Source: Alentia gelatinosa
Taxonomy: Eukaryota > Annelida > Polychaeta > Phyllodocida > Polynoidae
Assembly (NCBI GenBank): GCA_950022655.1
Contig: OX465592.1
Span: 2,194,623-2,258,622, forward strand
Length of the DNA: 64,000 bases
Direction: 5' to 3'
Shown here one piece after another: positions 34,206-45,680 of the stretch. Under the pieces are notes generated by a model. It was given only the letters and a program-made list of their open reading frames with translations. It was not told where the DNA came from and did not search any database. The position numbers and the translations under genes were made by a program. The stretch's first letter is position 1. Every line of letters starts with the position of its first letter.

Positions 34206-34734
34206 GTCTTGAGCGATGATCCATAACCAACCCAGCCCCAGACTGAATGAAAAAGTAGAATAAACAGAAGAACAATGTAAAAAAAAAACCAAAAAAAAAA
34301 ACCAATAGTAAATATAAATCTCATTAACTGTGTTTACACTCCACACCGCCTCTGTAGAAGCAAACTATGCTGACATAATTCTATGTCAATTATTTTCATT
34401 TTACAGGCTATACAATGTATATATATTTGATCTCAAGGGTAGGGCTTCGATACTGGCAGCGACTAGACTGATTCTAGTATGGTATAGCTGGGTCGTGTAC
34501 CCCTTCTTAGGATTAAAGTGTGTAATCCCCTTCCAATGACTTACTACCGGACATTTTATAAGGCGTGGCATTTCATGAAACACTGAATCAGCATGTTTAC
34601 TTAGCTCGAGGTCTACAATGAAGTCCACTCCACTGAACAGAAGCCTTACAAGATTAGAACCGCAGGCGAAAATGGTGGTTCCCCTTAAGGCCTGGTTCCA
34701 CCAGCACAATGGATTTGCTGTGGTATATCCGATT

Positions 34735-34830
34735 TTATCTTACCCCTGGTATTTTTTCTCCATAGACTTAACATTGGGAACTCGTATCTAACACCCATTA
34801 GATATTTAGGAGAAATACCCAATGGGAGAT
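34735..34830 (+). mobile_element. CATAGACTTAACATTGGGAA module element
   Basis: ttttatcttacccctggtat, ctccatagacttaacattgg, gaactcgta, then aatacccaatgggagatta. This is the inserted material in the family T element. It is followed by an aataaag-poly(A) tail at 35003-35030 and foldback F8. Confidence 0.75.
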
Positions 34831-34999
34831 TATGTTACAAATTATAGCCCAATATGAATGGTTAAAAGCGATACTGTTTTGTGAAATTCCGAATCCAAAC
34901 CTATGTTCTGCTAGAGTCTCTTATTGTGTTGTTTCTTCATGTATGTTCGACGTTATCGGGTGAAAATCATGTATACCATATATGAATCCTTTATACGTC

Positions 35000-35031
35000 A
35001 ATAAAGAACCTTTTACAAAAAAAAAAAAATT
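35000..35031 (+). repeat. Retroposed 3' tail (AATAAA + A13)
   Basis: cgtcaataaagaacctttta, then c and 13 A. An encoded poly(A) after AATAAA marks the 3' end of a retrocopy. The body was not identified. Confidence 0.55.
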
Positions 35032-35203
35032 AGTCAATGTTAAGGGTGAGATAGATTCAGAAACCCATTCAAGTTTAGTTTCCTAATGTTTCCAAACTCC
35101 AAGGTGAACTGGGACACACACAAAACACTCATCAATATGTTTCTCAATATCACACCTGTGTGTCACTTCAACCAATTAGCCAAAGTGAAGGGTGAGACAG
35201 ATT

Positions 35204-35349
35204 CAGAAACCTATTTCAGTTTACGGTCAGAGCTTGATCCCATCTCGTTTGAATCATTACATAATTCACGCGGACTCGCCTTGTGAATTACTACGCGATT
35301 CAAACTCGATGGGATACGAGCTCAGACCCTAAACTTTCATGGGTTTCCT
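35204..35349. mobile_element. Foldback element F8, copy 1
   Basis: agaaacctatttcagttta / taaactttcatgggtttcct ends. Inner arms are atcccatctcgtttgaatc and its complement. The apex is taattcacgcggactcgcct followed by tgtgaattactacgcg. Copy 2 is at 51511-51656. Confidence 0.9.
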
Positions 35350-36063
35350 CTATAATATCTGACAGTGTTGTGATATGTCATGTCGCCATATGTTGCGCGC
35401 GATGATATGTGCACTTTTTCGCCATGTCATGTGTATATATTGTTGCTCCACCACCGCGACAACTCAAGATCTATTGCTGACATATTGAAGCATACAGTAA
35501 TCTATCACAACACGGCATAGGTACTTAACCAGACTGATACATCGTGTCAAATATGCATGTCATTATTCAAGACATAGCAAGATTTAGCAAGACAACCAAA
35601 TCATGACTAATCTCGCTATATCTTGTGTTTTAGTGGAATCAGCACTTTATGGACCCCTATAGTCTGCATACCTGTATACCTAAGTGGTTTTATAGTATGT
35701 CGGCCAGTTTGCCATTCAGTAACTGCTGAATATTTATATCAGAAAGTTAATGGAGGAAATGGGTAACAAAGTGGGAACATTTATTATCAAAATTTCATGA
35801 TGTCAATAGGAATATAAATATAAATTACGGTGGTAACAACCCACCTATTCTATGGCTTGCTGATGTGAATTTTTGCAAAGTAAAAACCACGAGGAGCATT
35901 TCAAAGATGCAGTTTCCTAATGAGTGATATTGCCTTTAAATTAATTTCCCCTAAACTCTAAGGCAGTTGGTCATTTTTCTGTCACTGACGGTATGGTAAT
36001 GGCTTGTTGGTGTTAGATAAAATTAATCATGTATACTGCAGTATGACTTGGAAGTCCTAATAA

Positions 36064-36330
36064 AGGGCTGGTTCCACCAACATGATGGATTTGCTGTGGT
36101 ATATCTTGGTATATCTTGTTATATCTTATAGTGTCGCGATGTGTCGTACCTCAGTTGTCGCGATACGTAGCACGCGATGTCGTGTGTCTATGTTGGTGCT
36201 CCACCACCGTGACACCTCAAGACACATCGCGGCAAAAATGCACGCGATTATTCAAGACCTAGCCCGATTTAGCACGACACCCAAATCGTGACCAATCTCG
36301 CTTTGGCTTGAGTGTCGGTGGAATAAGCAC
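36064..36330 (+). mobile_element. MITE family T, intact copy
   Basis: aagggctggttccaccaaca ... gtgtcggtggaataagcact. Inverted ends are ~20 bp with mismatches. The interior has two complementary blocks, gtgtcgcgatgtgtcg and cgcgacaca-type, and a gcaagattt-ag-acgacacccaaat block. Other copies: 34686, 62290, and fragments 60945 and 62936. Confidence 0.85.
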
Positions 36331-37163
36331 TTAATATATAAAGATATTCTATTCCCGGAATTAACTGAAGTAACTCGTAACTGAAGACTTTAGCACCATG
36401 TTCAGTATCTCTACCTTTGAAATGTGTATCATCCATGATTTCTCAAAGGTACACTTACGTCCCACAGCTTTTAAAACTTTTCAGGACTCAATAATTTTTC
36501 ACTAGTACGATGTAATATCATGTTATGTATTTCTAGCTTTGAAATATATACCATCCATGATTTCTGAAAGGTATGCAGACGTCCCACAGATTTTCCTTTT
36601 CAGTACTCAATAATTTATCACGAGCACGACAAAGCTCTATCCCGTATATCAGTCGTTCATGTTAGGGTTTATAGCGCGTACAAGTTCACACCTCTCATAA
36701 AAGTCAGCGTACTGTGCCCGGCCGTACTTCATTCTCCACAGGTGTCCAATCGGTGAATGTTAACTATGCTATTCTAAAGAAAGTTTTGGTCAAAGTTGTC
36801 GTTCCCCACCAGATTATTTTTATTACTTGTCTTGATCTATCTACCACACACACGGCTGAAATCAGGGAGATTTTTTTTTTTTTTTTTTTAATTCAGTTGG
36901 AAATGGTACATCATACATTCACCGAGGTGGTGTTCTTCCATGCATAACTTAAACTATATACATTCACGTAGATGATTCCGTTAGAATCCTTAATCCGTTG
37001 ATTCCTTTTTCTTGAGTAGATGTGACCTAACACTGTAGTTTCGGTTCGATTCAAGTTTTCTAAGTTAGTGTAGCACATATCCAAACCTCTACATGGACAA
37101 GGTGATGCTTAGACCTGTTGAGTTGAAACGATCACTGATGGTCTAAGACCTTTTTGGATATAA

Positions 37164-38037
37164 AGGCGGGCGTCCACCGACCACGACAAGACTACGACAA
37201 TGGCTTTCCGACAAGGTCCACGAAAGGCCTACGATTGGAGGACTTGTCGTAGCCTTGTCGTGGTTGGTGGACCCCAGTTTCGTGACAAGACGACAAGGCC
37301 ACGACAGGCTGCGACTGGAAGCTTGTCGGGAGCCTTCCGACAAGTTTACGACAAAATCGATGTTCGATTTTTCCTATGAGGGTGCGTCCACCAACCACGA
37401 CAGGGCTGCGACAACGGCTTTCCGACAAGGTCCACGACAGCTCTACGATTGGAAGGCGTGTCGTAACCTTGTCGTGGTTGATGGACCCTAGTTCTCGATA
37501 AGAGGCTAAAAAGGCCCTGACAGGCTGCGACACAAAGCTTGTCGGGAGGTTGTCGGAGGCCCTCCGACAAGGCCACGACAATATCGAACATATTCGATTT
37601 TTGCTACGACTGGACCTTTGTCGTGGAGTGTTGTGGTTTCCTCGATATCACTGTCGTAGTGTGTCGGAACCATGGGCGCCTTTTTTACGGAAACCGGCAA
37701 CGTCTACGACACGCTCCGACACCGCTGTCTCGATAATGCTCTTCTCACGACAAGGCTGCGACAAGGCTGCGATTGGAACTTTCATGTCGGCACTTGTCGT
37801 AGCCTTGTCGTGGTTGGTGGACGCACCCTCTAAGACTGGACCTTTGTCGTGGAGTGTCATGGAGTGTCGCAGAGGTATACGATAGTTAATTTTGGTGGAG
37901 CATGCACTACCCAACACGCCCCGACAACGCTGTCGTAAAGCCCCCCTTCTCACGACAAGGCTGCGACAAGGTGCCATAGGAATTTTCTTGTCGGCTCTTG
38001 TTGTAGCCTTGTCGTGGTTGGTGGACGCCCGCCTTAA
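37164..38037 (+). mobile_element. Harbinger-like MITE H2 with TAA TSD
   Basis: TAA | AGGCGGGCGTCCACCGACC ... GGTTGGTGGACGCCCGCCT | TAA. The interior is split by a second element of the same family (37379-37829). The open frames on both strands follow CGACAAGG repeats. Confidence 0.9.
37379..37829 (+). mobile_element. Harbinger-like MITE nested in its own family
   Basis: AGGGTGCGTCCACCAACC ... GGTTGGTGGACGCACCCT. CTA occurs just outside both ends (left offset by two bases). The outer element resumes as aagactggacctttgtcgtg, continuous with ttcgatttttccta on the left when compared with H1. Confidence 0.88.
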
Positions 38038-38275
38038 CTGTGCCATACATGGCGCGGTATGATAATGCGGCTATGCAACGGAAACGGTCACTATTAACGA
38101 TCGTCACTAGATAAAACACCTCCCACTGGCACACGGTATTCCCGCTAGGTGGCATCATTGATATGATAGGATTCTTTGGGTTGCATTGATGTACGTCTTT
38201 AGCACGGGAGGCAGGCTAGTGGATTCTCAAGGCTCTAAGCCTAGTTTTTTTTAAAGAATTCTTCTCCTATAGAGC

Positions 38276-38470
38276 GTAGTGAGAGTATAGAATACCACTT
38301 AGAGAGTGTGAGATCTTATGAGAGGGGTGCATAGTGAGAACCTGGTACAGAATACGACTTAGAGAGTGTGAGATCTTATGAGAGGGGTGCATAGTGAGAA
38401 CCTGGTACAGAATACCACTTAGAGAACCTTGTACAAAATACGACTTAGAGCGTGTGATATCTTATGAGAG
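38276..38470 (+). repeat. 60-bp minisatellite, ~3 copies
   Basis: Unit acttagagagtgtgagatct, tatgagaggggtgcatagtg, agaacctggtacagaatac. Confidence 0.9.
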
Positions 38471-38776
38471 GGGTGCACCCTGGTTACCTCTCTCTCCCCA
38501 CGTGACCCCAACTCTTCTCGTGCTGATCTTTAAGCTCCTATTCAGGGGCGGCGACAGAATTTAACGCTAGATTGCGCGTGGGCATTGGTGCGGAAAACGA
38601 GGTGCGAAAAACAACCACGTCAGCGACCTGCCTTGAAGCCTGGCATATGTGCTTACTCACATAATAGGCCAGGTAACGCCCACCATCATCTTGACGTGAC
38701 TCCACAGTGCCATAGGGCACAGAGTGATTGCTAGTTCCACTATCATCCGGGAGTGGGGAGTTAGCTCAGAGGTTAA

Positions 38777-39296
38777 CCCTTTAAGGGTGTGCTCCACCAG
38801 GCCGATTTCTCACCCGATCAATAGTTCCTGGGCCCTTAAGAGGAAGCTCACGTATTGTAATTCATTTAATTATGATAATAATAATTTAATAAATGACCAT
38901 TTTCAAAGATTTGAGAAATTCTAGGGCATCCGATAATAATCGGCGATTGTCTGGCTACGGAATCGGCTACCGTCGGTCCAGTGGAACACCCCCTTTAAGG
39001 ACGGGTGCCTGAGGCCGAGCTACTCCTGTAAGGACGGGTGCTGGTGGCAGTTTGCGTCCCTAGAGGATGGGCACATAATGGTTAAAACTCATAAATCAAG
39101 TTTGTAACCATAAAATACGATACATAATCATATATATTTTGTTTCATTTGAATAGAAATACTAACTATGATGTCATATCTACATTTTGTGAAGATATCAC
39201 AAATATTGGTCTATTTTTTGTTAATATTTGAGCAATGATACCTCCAGGCATCATACGTCTTTAGTGCGGTGATGCCTCCAGGCATCATACGTAGTC
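38777..39296 (-). mobile_element. piggyBac-like MITE, damaged, with inner insertion
   Basis: TTAA | ccctttaaggacg (split) and ggtggcagtttg match 19061-19402 in reverse. The far terminus is lost: after ctccaggcatcatacg the SINE resumes without the CCCTTTAA end. A cctccaggcatcatacg block is duplicated there. Confidence 0.8.
38785..38990 (+). mobile_element. hAT-like MITE, perfect 8-bp TSD
   Basis: Flanked by ccctttaa on both sides (38777-38784 and 38991-38998). Ends GGGTGTGCTCCACCAGGCCG / CGGTCCAGTGGAACACC are imperfect inverted repeats. An 8-bp duplication is the hAT signature. An inverted copy is at 54699-54904. Confidence 0.85.
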
Positions 39297-39954
39297 CCAA
39301 GGTTGTAGTCCCAAGGTTGTGGGTTCGAGTCTCACTGCAGCCACTCTTCTCCATCATCCCTAGCAGTGGTGGACTTCTATATCAAAGGCCAGTCCTTCTC
39401 ATATCATGTCTATGTGGTGTGGTGTGCAGCCACCTTTCTCCTTCATCCCCAGCAGTGGTAGATTTACTGCTATATCAAAGGCCAGTCCTTCTCATACCAT
39501 GTCTATGTGGTGTGGGAAGTAAAATAACTCTCACCTCGGTAAATGTATAGGTGTGAGATTTCTACCTAAATTCATCTCACAGATTCTATCACCACCCTTG
39601 TGGTGTTAAAGAACCTTGAGAAAGTCTGGTAAGAACATGCAACCGTTAACTGGACGTTAAATCAAACCAATAATCCACCATCGTCCACCAGGAAATAGTA
39701 AGATAGCGCCACTGTAGTCGGGGGGCAACCACTATTTTCTCCTGTCATAATCTATAGATAATCTTGAGACGAGGCTAAAACCCTTTTATGGCAAGTCCCA
39801 AAATATTTTTTAATAAAATCTATTAATAACTGGCCCCCGCCCCCTGATGTTTTTTTTTAGCCTTTATAGGGGGCAAGATGGCTGTTTCCATTACATAATA
39901 GCTATGTGCCCTATACCAAGGTGTATCAATGGCCAGTCTAATATCCATCTAATA

Positions 39955-40095
39955 TGTTCACATTTTGTACTGAATCAATCGGATCACAAACGCAATAATC
40001 AGGTGAAATATGAAATAATATTTCACATATAGGCCATTTTGTGTTGGTGATTCTGGAAATCGCTGCGTTTCTCGCTTGGTGTGTCTCCGGCATAT
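39955..40095 (-). mobile_element. Element C fragment
   Basis: aggtgaaatatgaaataata ... ccattttgtgttggtgattc ... tttctcgcttggtgtgtct: one half of the palindromic family C. Confidence 0.75.
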
Positions 40096-40240
40096 TCCAC
40101 TTGCACCGAGTCAACTTGTCATTTCTACAACTGCCTCTCTCAGATCCAAACAGACACTCGTCGCTGTTTTGAGGTGAGAGAGGTACCTGGTCGCGCTTCT
40201 TTGAGGACCTCGCGTTTTACGGGGACACTTTGATGCTGGA

Positions 40241-40310
40241 CCTACTCGTCCCTACTCGTCCCTACTCGTCCCTACTCGTCCCTACTCGTCCCTACTCGTC
40301 CCCACTCGTA
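40241..40310 (+). repeat. 10-bp minisatellite (CCTACTCGTC)7
   Basis: Seven tandem decamers, the last one CCCACTCGTA. Confidence 0.97.
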
Positions 40311-40385
40311 GACCGCACCCGTATTGCCCTTGGCTGAGAAGCAGAGATGCAGAAAATGTAGGGGAAGAAGAAAGATGAGTGCGTA

Positions 40386-40564
40386 GGCCATCCATAAAGT
40401 ACGTACGCACTGGGGGTGGGGGGGGGGGGGGTGAGGAGGTCTTGGAAATCTTGGAAATTTTTGCGTATGCTCCCTCTCTGTTCTATTGCGTACACGATCG
40501 GGGGTCGGGGGTGGGGGGATAAAAAAATTTCAGAAATTCTGCGTACATATTTTATGGATGGCCC
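40386..40564. mobile_element. MITE (GGCCATCCATAAAGTACGTACGC), copy 1
   Basis: ggccatccataaagtacgta ... tacatattttatggatggcc, with a G-rich run at 40415-40431. Copy 2 is at 56814-56998. Superfamily not assigned; no clear TSD. Confidence 0.85.
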
Positions 40565-40588
40565 CTTGTCCAGTAATAAGAGAAAGAG

Positions 40589-40698
40589 CGGTTACTGAGC
40601 CAGAAGGGATGACCGTTCCAGGTATTTTGATGCCATAAATACGTCCCGACACCGCAGGCGGAGGTACTTATTTATGGCATCAAAAGGCTGAGTTAATA
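40589..40698. mobile_element. Foldback element F9, short copy
   Basis: ggtattttgatgccataaat / atttatggcatcaaaa arms around the apex cgtcccgacaccgcaggcgg. Shares the apex with 45681-45822 while the arms differ. Confidence 0.82.
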
Positions 40699-40795
40699 CC
40701 TCCCATTGGTAATTCAGCGTATCGGAAGCAATATTCAGGTGAAATATGAAATAATAGCTCAATTACACACCATTTTGTGTTGGCAATTCCAGCCT

Positions 40796-40961
40796 GGGAA
40801 GTGTTTCATTGACAAGGTGTTGCATAGACCTGTTGGGCTGAAATGATCACTAACGGTCTATGACCCATTTGGATATAGCTGTGCTTTACATGCGCAGGTA
40901 TGATGACTTTACAACGGAAACGGTCACTATTAACGATCGTCACTACGATAAAACACCTCCC
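40796..40961 (+). mobile_element. MITE family R, intact, nested in element C
   Basis: GGGAAGTGTTTcattgaca ... gataaaacacctccc. Element C sequence is on both sides: ttttgtgttggcaattcc before and agaaatcgctgcccttttcg after. Confidence 0.88.
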
Positions 40962-41035
40962 AGAAATCGCTGCCCTTTTCGCTTGGTTTGTCCCGGACTC
41001 AATGTTAAGCCTATGGACGTTTATACCGGGCTGAA

Positions 41036-42020
41036 GCCGGAGACACACCAAGCGAGAAACGCAGCGAGTTCCGTAATCGCCAACACAAAATGGCCTATAA
41101 GTGAGCTATTATTTCATATTTCACCTGATCATTGCTTCCAAGATGCTAAATTATAGGCAGGAGATATTCCTATGAAATAGTATCTCACATACACGCCAAT
41201 TTGTGTTGGCGATTCCAGAGATCGCTGCCTTCACTCGCTTGGTGTGTCCCCGGTATAAAGCTGAAGGCACACCAAGCGAGAAACGCGGCGATTTCCCGAA
41301 TCGCCAACACAAAATGACGTGTATGTGAGCTATTATTTCATATTTTCATTGATTACTGCCTCTGATACCTTTTTTATCGGTGGGAGATATTACTATGAAA
41401 AAATGTCTCAGATATATGCTATTTTGTGTTGGCGATTCCAGAGATCGCCACCTTGACTCGCTTGGTGTGTCCCTGGTATAAAGCCGGAAACACACCAAGC
41501 GAGAAATGCAGCGATTGCCCGAATCGCCAACACGAAATGGCCTATATGTGAAATATTATTTCATATTTCACCTGATTATTGCTTCTGATACGCTATATTA
41601 TTGGTGGGAGATATTATTATGAAATAATATTACACATTGACGCCAATATAGGTGTTGCTGTTCAGCGCCGCCTAACGGCCCACTGTCTCGTTACGCGGCC
41701 GTTCGGACAAACACCGCGACTCCAATGGTATTTATATAGAAACACACAGCAATCACACCTAAAGTGTAAACGGTGGGTGTGATTGCAGGAGAGTTGTTTG
41801 TTGACAGATTAGAATGCTGGAACAAACTTGGGTATTATATTAACGAATCTGGGCTCTGAAAACTTCAAAGTTGATAAGTATCTTGGTTTGAACATGGAAA
41901 AAGATAAGCATGTTATAGCTAGACATGTCAATGTATTACTGTGTATCCAGTTTCGGTGTTCCTGTGTTATCTGGTGATTCTGGAGATCGCTGCCGTTACT
42001 CGCTTGGTGTGTCCCCGGCA
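41036..42020 (+). mobile_element. Tandem array of three palindromic C elements
   Basis: Three consecutive ~220-bp palindromes, each cacaccaagcgagaaacgc ... gcgattccagagatcgc ... tcgcttggtgtgtcc, starting at about 41046, 41268 and 41493. They are joined by ccggtataaagc-type linkers. The third is split by family G sequence at 41647-41966. Confidence 0.88.
41647..41966 (+). mobile_element. Family G, truncated copy inside element C
   Basis: aggtgttgctgttcagcgcc ... cgttacgcggccgttcggac ... gtatccagtttcggtgttcc. It stops ~240 bases short of the 56249 copy. Confidence 0.82.
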
Positions 42021-42022
42021 TA

Positions 42023-42655
42023 AGATGATAGATAAGTCTTCAGTGTAGCAGTAATATAGTAGTAATTACCAAATACGGACCAATCTATGATAAAAGTTTT
42101 CCAAAAAATCCCTCCTAAAAAATCAGTGGTGTGTGGGGATTTAATTTCATGCCCCTGTGATTTCTGAGGAATTTTTTTTTTTTTTTTTCTACAATCTTAA
42201 ATCTATGATAAAAGGCCACATCTTTGTCGATTAGCAGGAAAAGGTCGAGAACCACTTTCAGGAGAGTAATTCCTGTAATAATCGGGTATTGTCTGTGTTC
42301 ATCTTCACTTAGTGGACGAGCCCGAGCGTGAAACGTCTCCCTGGCACTCTCTCAGGTGGTTCTCAACACGCCGTCCCTATTATGCATGCCATGTCACACC
42401 ATGGGCTGTTTAATTGACCGTGTAATGATGCGTTATCAATGCATTCACATTCGCAAATGATATATATTGTCTACAAGATATACGGCTGGTAAAAGGCTTT
42501 GACCCAAGTTCCTCTTCTTTATCATAGAAGACACAACCATGTGCTGAACCTTGCCTTTGAAGGACCCAAAATCCTAAGAATAATACGATTGTCAAAACCC
42601 AGCAAAATGATGCTCCCAACCTGAAAGTTCTTACTCCAAGCACTCAGGCATATCT
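42023..42655. other. Unclassified interval
   Basis: Contains T18 at about 42171-42189 and a unique-looking GC-richer section (cgagcccgagcgtgaaacgt). No supported gene. Confidence 0.35.
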
Positions 42656-42659
42656 TAAA

Positions 42660-42790
42660 GAGTTCTGAATATGTATTACTCACTCAATACGCAGTCTCCA
42701 TACTAAGCCTAGGGAGATTACAGATCGCTACTGAATAGAATACGGAAGGCCATATTCTCCTAGGAGAATACAGCTTTTTCGGCCACCTGA
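42660..42790 (-). mobile_element. Foldback F11, single-unit form of the 58-bp satellite
   Basis: ctcaatacgcagtctccata, ctaagcctagggaga, cgctactgaatagaatacgg: the inverse of one 58-bp unit plus its foldback flank at 58185-58284. Confidence 0.8.
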
Positions 42791-43014
42791 CGGGCATTAT
42801 AGGAACTATTTTATATAAACAATGCAAACACTCACCCAAATCCATTTATGAATACGTAAATTGCCAGAATTTTCTCTGCAGCTGGAACTATTTTCACAGG
42901 TGAATAATTCTGATCCCTGATTGGTCAATTGTTTTTCTAGGTACATAAAAAAACCCACCTTATGTCACGGCATGCCACATAAAATATTCCTATGTTAAGT
43001 CTATGGTTTATTTC

Positions 43015-43230
43015 TTTATCCTACCCCTAATAAAAAACGCCATAGGTTTAACATTGACTCAATGTATTTGAAGGAGCGTTGAATAAAGTGTGATTTATGC
43101 ACCGAGGTGAATAAAAAAACTGACCAATTAGGGACCAGATAACGAAAGTAGATCCGGCAGTGTCAACACGCTACTATCATGGATAATTACACAATTTTCT
43201 CTGTATATCGGTGCGATGGGGTAGGATAAA
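43015..43230 (+). mobile_element. MITE family W, copy 3
   Basis: tttatcctacccctaataaa ... gatggggtaggataaa; module gccataggtttaacattgac inside the left end. The interior differs from the other copies. Confidence 0.85.
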
Positions 43231-43244
43231 CGCTCATACCCTCA

Positions 43245-43360
43245 ATCCTCCAATGCTAAAGTATACGTTGCCAGGGCCATGTTTGGCCGCACGCATGGCG
43301 TGACCATGCAGATAAGGCGCATCGCCGGACAGTGGAGAAAGGCCTATTGGCTCCATGAAA
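43245..43360 (+). repeat. Family G end fragment
   Basis: ctccaatgctaaagtatacg, ttgccagggccatgtttggc and gtggagaaaggcctattgg match the end of family G. Confidence 0.75.
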
Positions 43361-43374
43361 TGATCTATACACAT

Positions 43375-43560
43375 GAGTGAGCAAGACTAGATTTGCGACA
43401 GCTCTCTGTTATCACTCAAGTACTTCTGTATGTTCATTATTAAAGAACACCTACTTTTTAACCTCCAATATTGAAAAGCACCCACTTTTCCACCTGTAGC
43501 AGTGAAGAAAACCCCACTTTTCCACCTTTAATCACGAAACCAGCCTCTGGACAAATTAAC
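43375..43560 (+). repeat. Diverged copy of the 20930-21120 repeat
   Basis: gtgagcaagactagatttgc, then agaacacctactttttaacc and two further degenerate units. Confidence 0.75.
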
Positions 43561-44222
43561 CTACTGCTAGGTAGGCCTGAGTCTCCTGAGGACACGTTCG
43601 CCCATTATCCACCACGGTCATGGATGAGAAACCATTGTGCACATTGAATCTGTGAACCGGACTGAGAAGGGTGAATAACGACGCATCACATTCTCCCTGC
43701 GGACTGGGCCGCTGGGTGGGGCGGGAAAAGACCAAGTGCATATATATATATCCCCCTCACACCGTTACGTATTAAGAGGGCATTGTGAGATTTATGCGAT
43801 AAGGTGTATACTAGCCGCATGCTGTATATTGTATGCGGCTCCCTTCTGGTGCAATCATACCCTGAGGTCAGGTAGTTGAGGTGCTGGCTATTATGGAAGT
43901 ACCGGCTGTTTGCGGGACTTTGCGTGGGAAAACTGTAGAAACTTGGTGTAACAGAGCACAACATTCTGATATGTCTCCTCAATCTTGTTTTGACAAAGGA
44001 CGGGTGTCACTTGTCTTCCTGGAGGCTACCTGGAAGACATGATGTTTCAATGAAGAGTCTCTCAAGTGTGGTAAAACATCGTCGTGTATTAAAGTGGTGA
44101 TATTAACGCCTCGGGAGTTCAAATAGTGATACTATTATTATAGATCTGAAAAGCGTTTTCTGGTATCTTAAATATCTTAAATAGTAATACTACCTATTAC
44201 CCAGTCCGATTTAGTGATATAC

Positions 44223-44436
<214 letters not shown>

Positions 44437-44469
44437 AGTGAGACAGAAGCGGTTATAGTTCTGAAAAGC

Positions 44470-44720
44470 GTTTACTGATATCTTAAATAGTGATACTATC
44501 TATTCCCCAGTTCGATTTACAAGTGCTATATATCAATTTGTAGGTGAGACAGAGGCGATTATAGATCTGAAAAGCGTTTTCTGATATCTTAGATAGACCA
44601 AAAGTTACAAAACTTTGCATTATTGGGGGTAGATGACTTCGGCTCCCGGCCGCTCTCTTTGATCTCAATCGGGTCGTTTTACGAGATTATAAAGAGAGGA
44701 GGTGTGGCGATATCTGATAT
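44470..44720 (+). repeat. CCCGATT repeat, copy 2
   Basis: ccagttcgatttacaagtgc, aggtgagacagaggcgatta, cggctcccggccgctctctt and ctcaatcgggtcg. The first ~90 bases are duplicated in tandem around the microsatellite. Confidence 0.75.
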
Positions 44721-44744
44721 GAGTGAAATATAGAATATTAGTGA

Positions 44745-45506
44745 ATATGACGTAACCCAATAGGTAATCAAGCCAATTTACTTTTAACTGATTTACATGG
44801 AAAATGTACTGAAAAATACGGTTTTCTTCAATTCTTTCAGAAACAAGAACAGTGACCTATGATTTTTGGAACTTAAATATGTAGTGCTACATATTTACTG
44901 TATTCTGTGGAAATTTGAAGAAAATTACATGGGTTTTACTATGTGAAAAACAACCTTTTAGAATTTCTATGAATTCGTTTATAATATTATCATAATATTG
45001 ATCTCTATGAGCATGAACATGTTGCCATCCGATTTTTAAGTTAGATATGTGTTCTGAAACATTTTGAGATCATCATATTCAAATTTCATGAAAAGAACAT
45101 GGGTTTTAATTTTCAAGGTAAATTGTGCGATATGCCTTTAAATTCCAATTTAAAAGCCAATTTGGCTTGAAAATTAAAACCCATGTCTAAAAGTTTGCTT
45201 TTCACACAGTAAAACCCGGGTCATGTTTCTCAAACATTCACAGAATATAGTAGTTGTATATAGTACTACATATTTAGATTTTGAAATTCAAAGCTCACAG
45301 TGCTTGTTATTGAAAGAAATAAAGAAAACTAAATTTTTCAGTACATTTCCTATGTAAATCAAGTAAATGTTAATTCGCCTATTTTACTTATGAAGAACTG
45401 GGGAAACGTTAAATTATCTCATCTACAATTAGAAACAATAACAAAGAACCAGTTTTGTCTGATAAAGATCACCAGGTGGCGCCACCGTGAACTGTAGGAT
45501 ATGCCT
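44745..45506. mobile_element. Inverted dimer of TTAA element K
   Basis: 44745-45140 is the plus orientation (tacggttttcttcaattctt ... acatgggttttaattttcaa ... cgatatgcctttaa). 45140-45506 is the inverse, ending gtaggatatgcct followed by TTAA. The two right ends meet near 45140, giving a foldback with ~380-bp arms. Confidence 0.88.
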
Positions 45507-45680
45507 TTAAGGCAGGGCATGTATACCCTAATCTAAAATGAACATATTTTCTCTCCTACCCGAATCGCCTCAAATCCAATTCCTTATGACTCGATGTGTT
45601 TTTGTCTGTTAATTTGATCCAGATCTAGGACAGATTTGAGCATTGTTCTGCTGGACATGATTAATTCTAAGGTTGTGAGA

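Larger units (their letters stand above)
34686..35650 (+). mobile_element. MITE family T (TGGTTCCACCA) split by foldback cluster
   Basis: Left end ggcctggttccaccagcaca with gtggtatatc, broken at ~34729. It resumes at ~35356 (tgttgtgatatgtcatgtcg) and ends gtggaatcagcacttt. The intact form is at 36064-36330. Confidence 0.85.
37095..38124 (-). mobile_element. MITE family R split by Harbinger-like H2
   Basis: gacctgttgagttgaaacga and ctgatggtctaagacc before, and ctgtgccatacatggc and acggtcactattaacgatcg after, join into the family R sequence (58927-59097) once 37164-38037 is removed. Confidence 0.9.
38750..39668 (+). mobile_element. SINE broken by nested MITEs
   Basis: The tRNA-like head gagtggggagttagctcaga (38753-38772) is cut at a TTAA. 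The B-box part (gtgggttcgagtctcactgc) and body resume at 39297-39668. The body carries a partial internal duplication of the agcagtggt ... tctatgtggtgtgg block (39325-39425 and 39426-39515). Confidence 0.85.

Noticed and set aside
37192..38046. Open frames of 111-132 codons on both strands
   Set aside because: They lie within the Harbinger-like H2 and its inner copy, driven by CGACAAGG repeats; no transposase motif.
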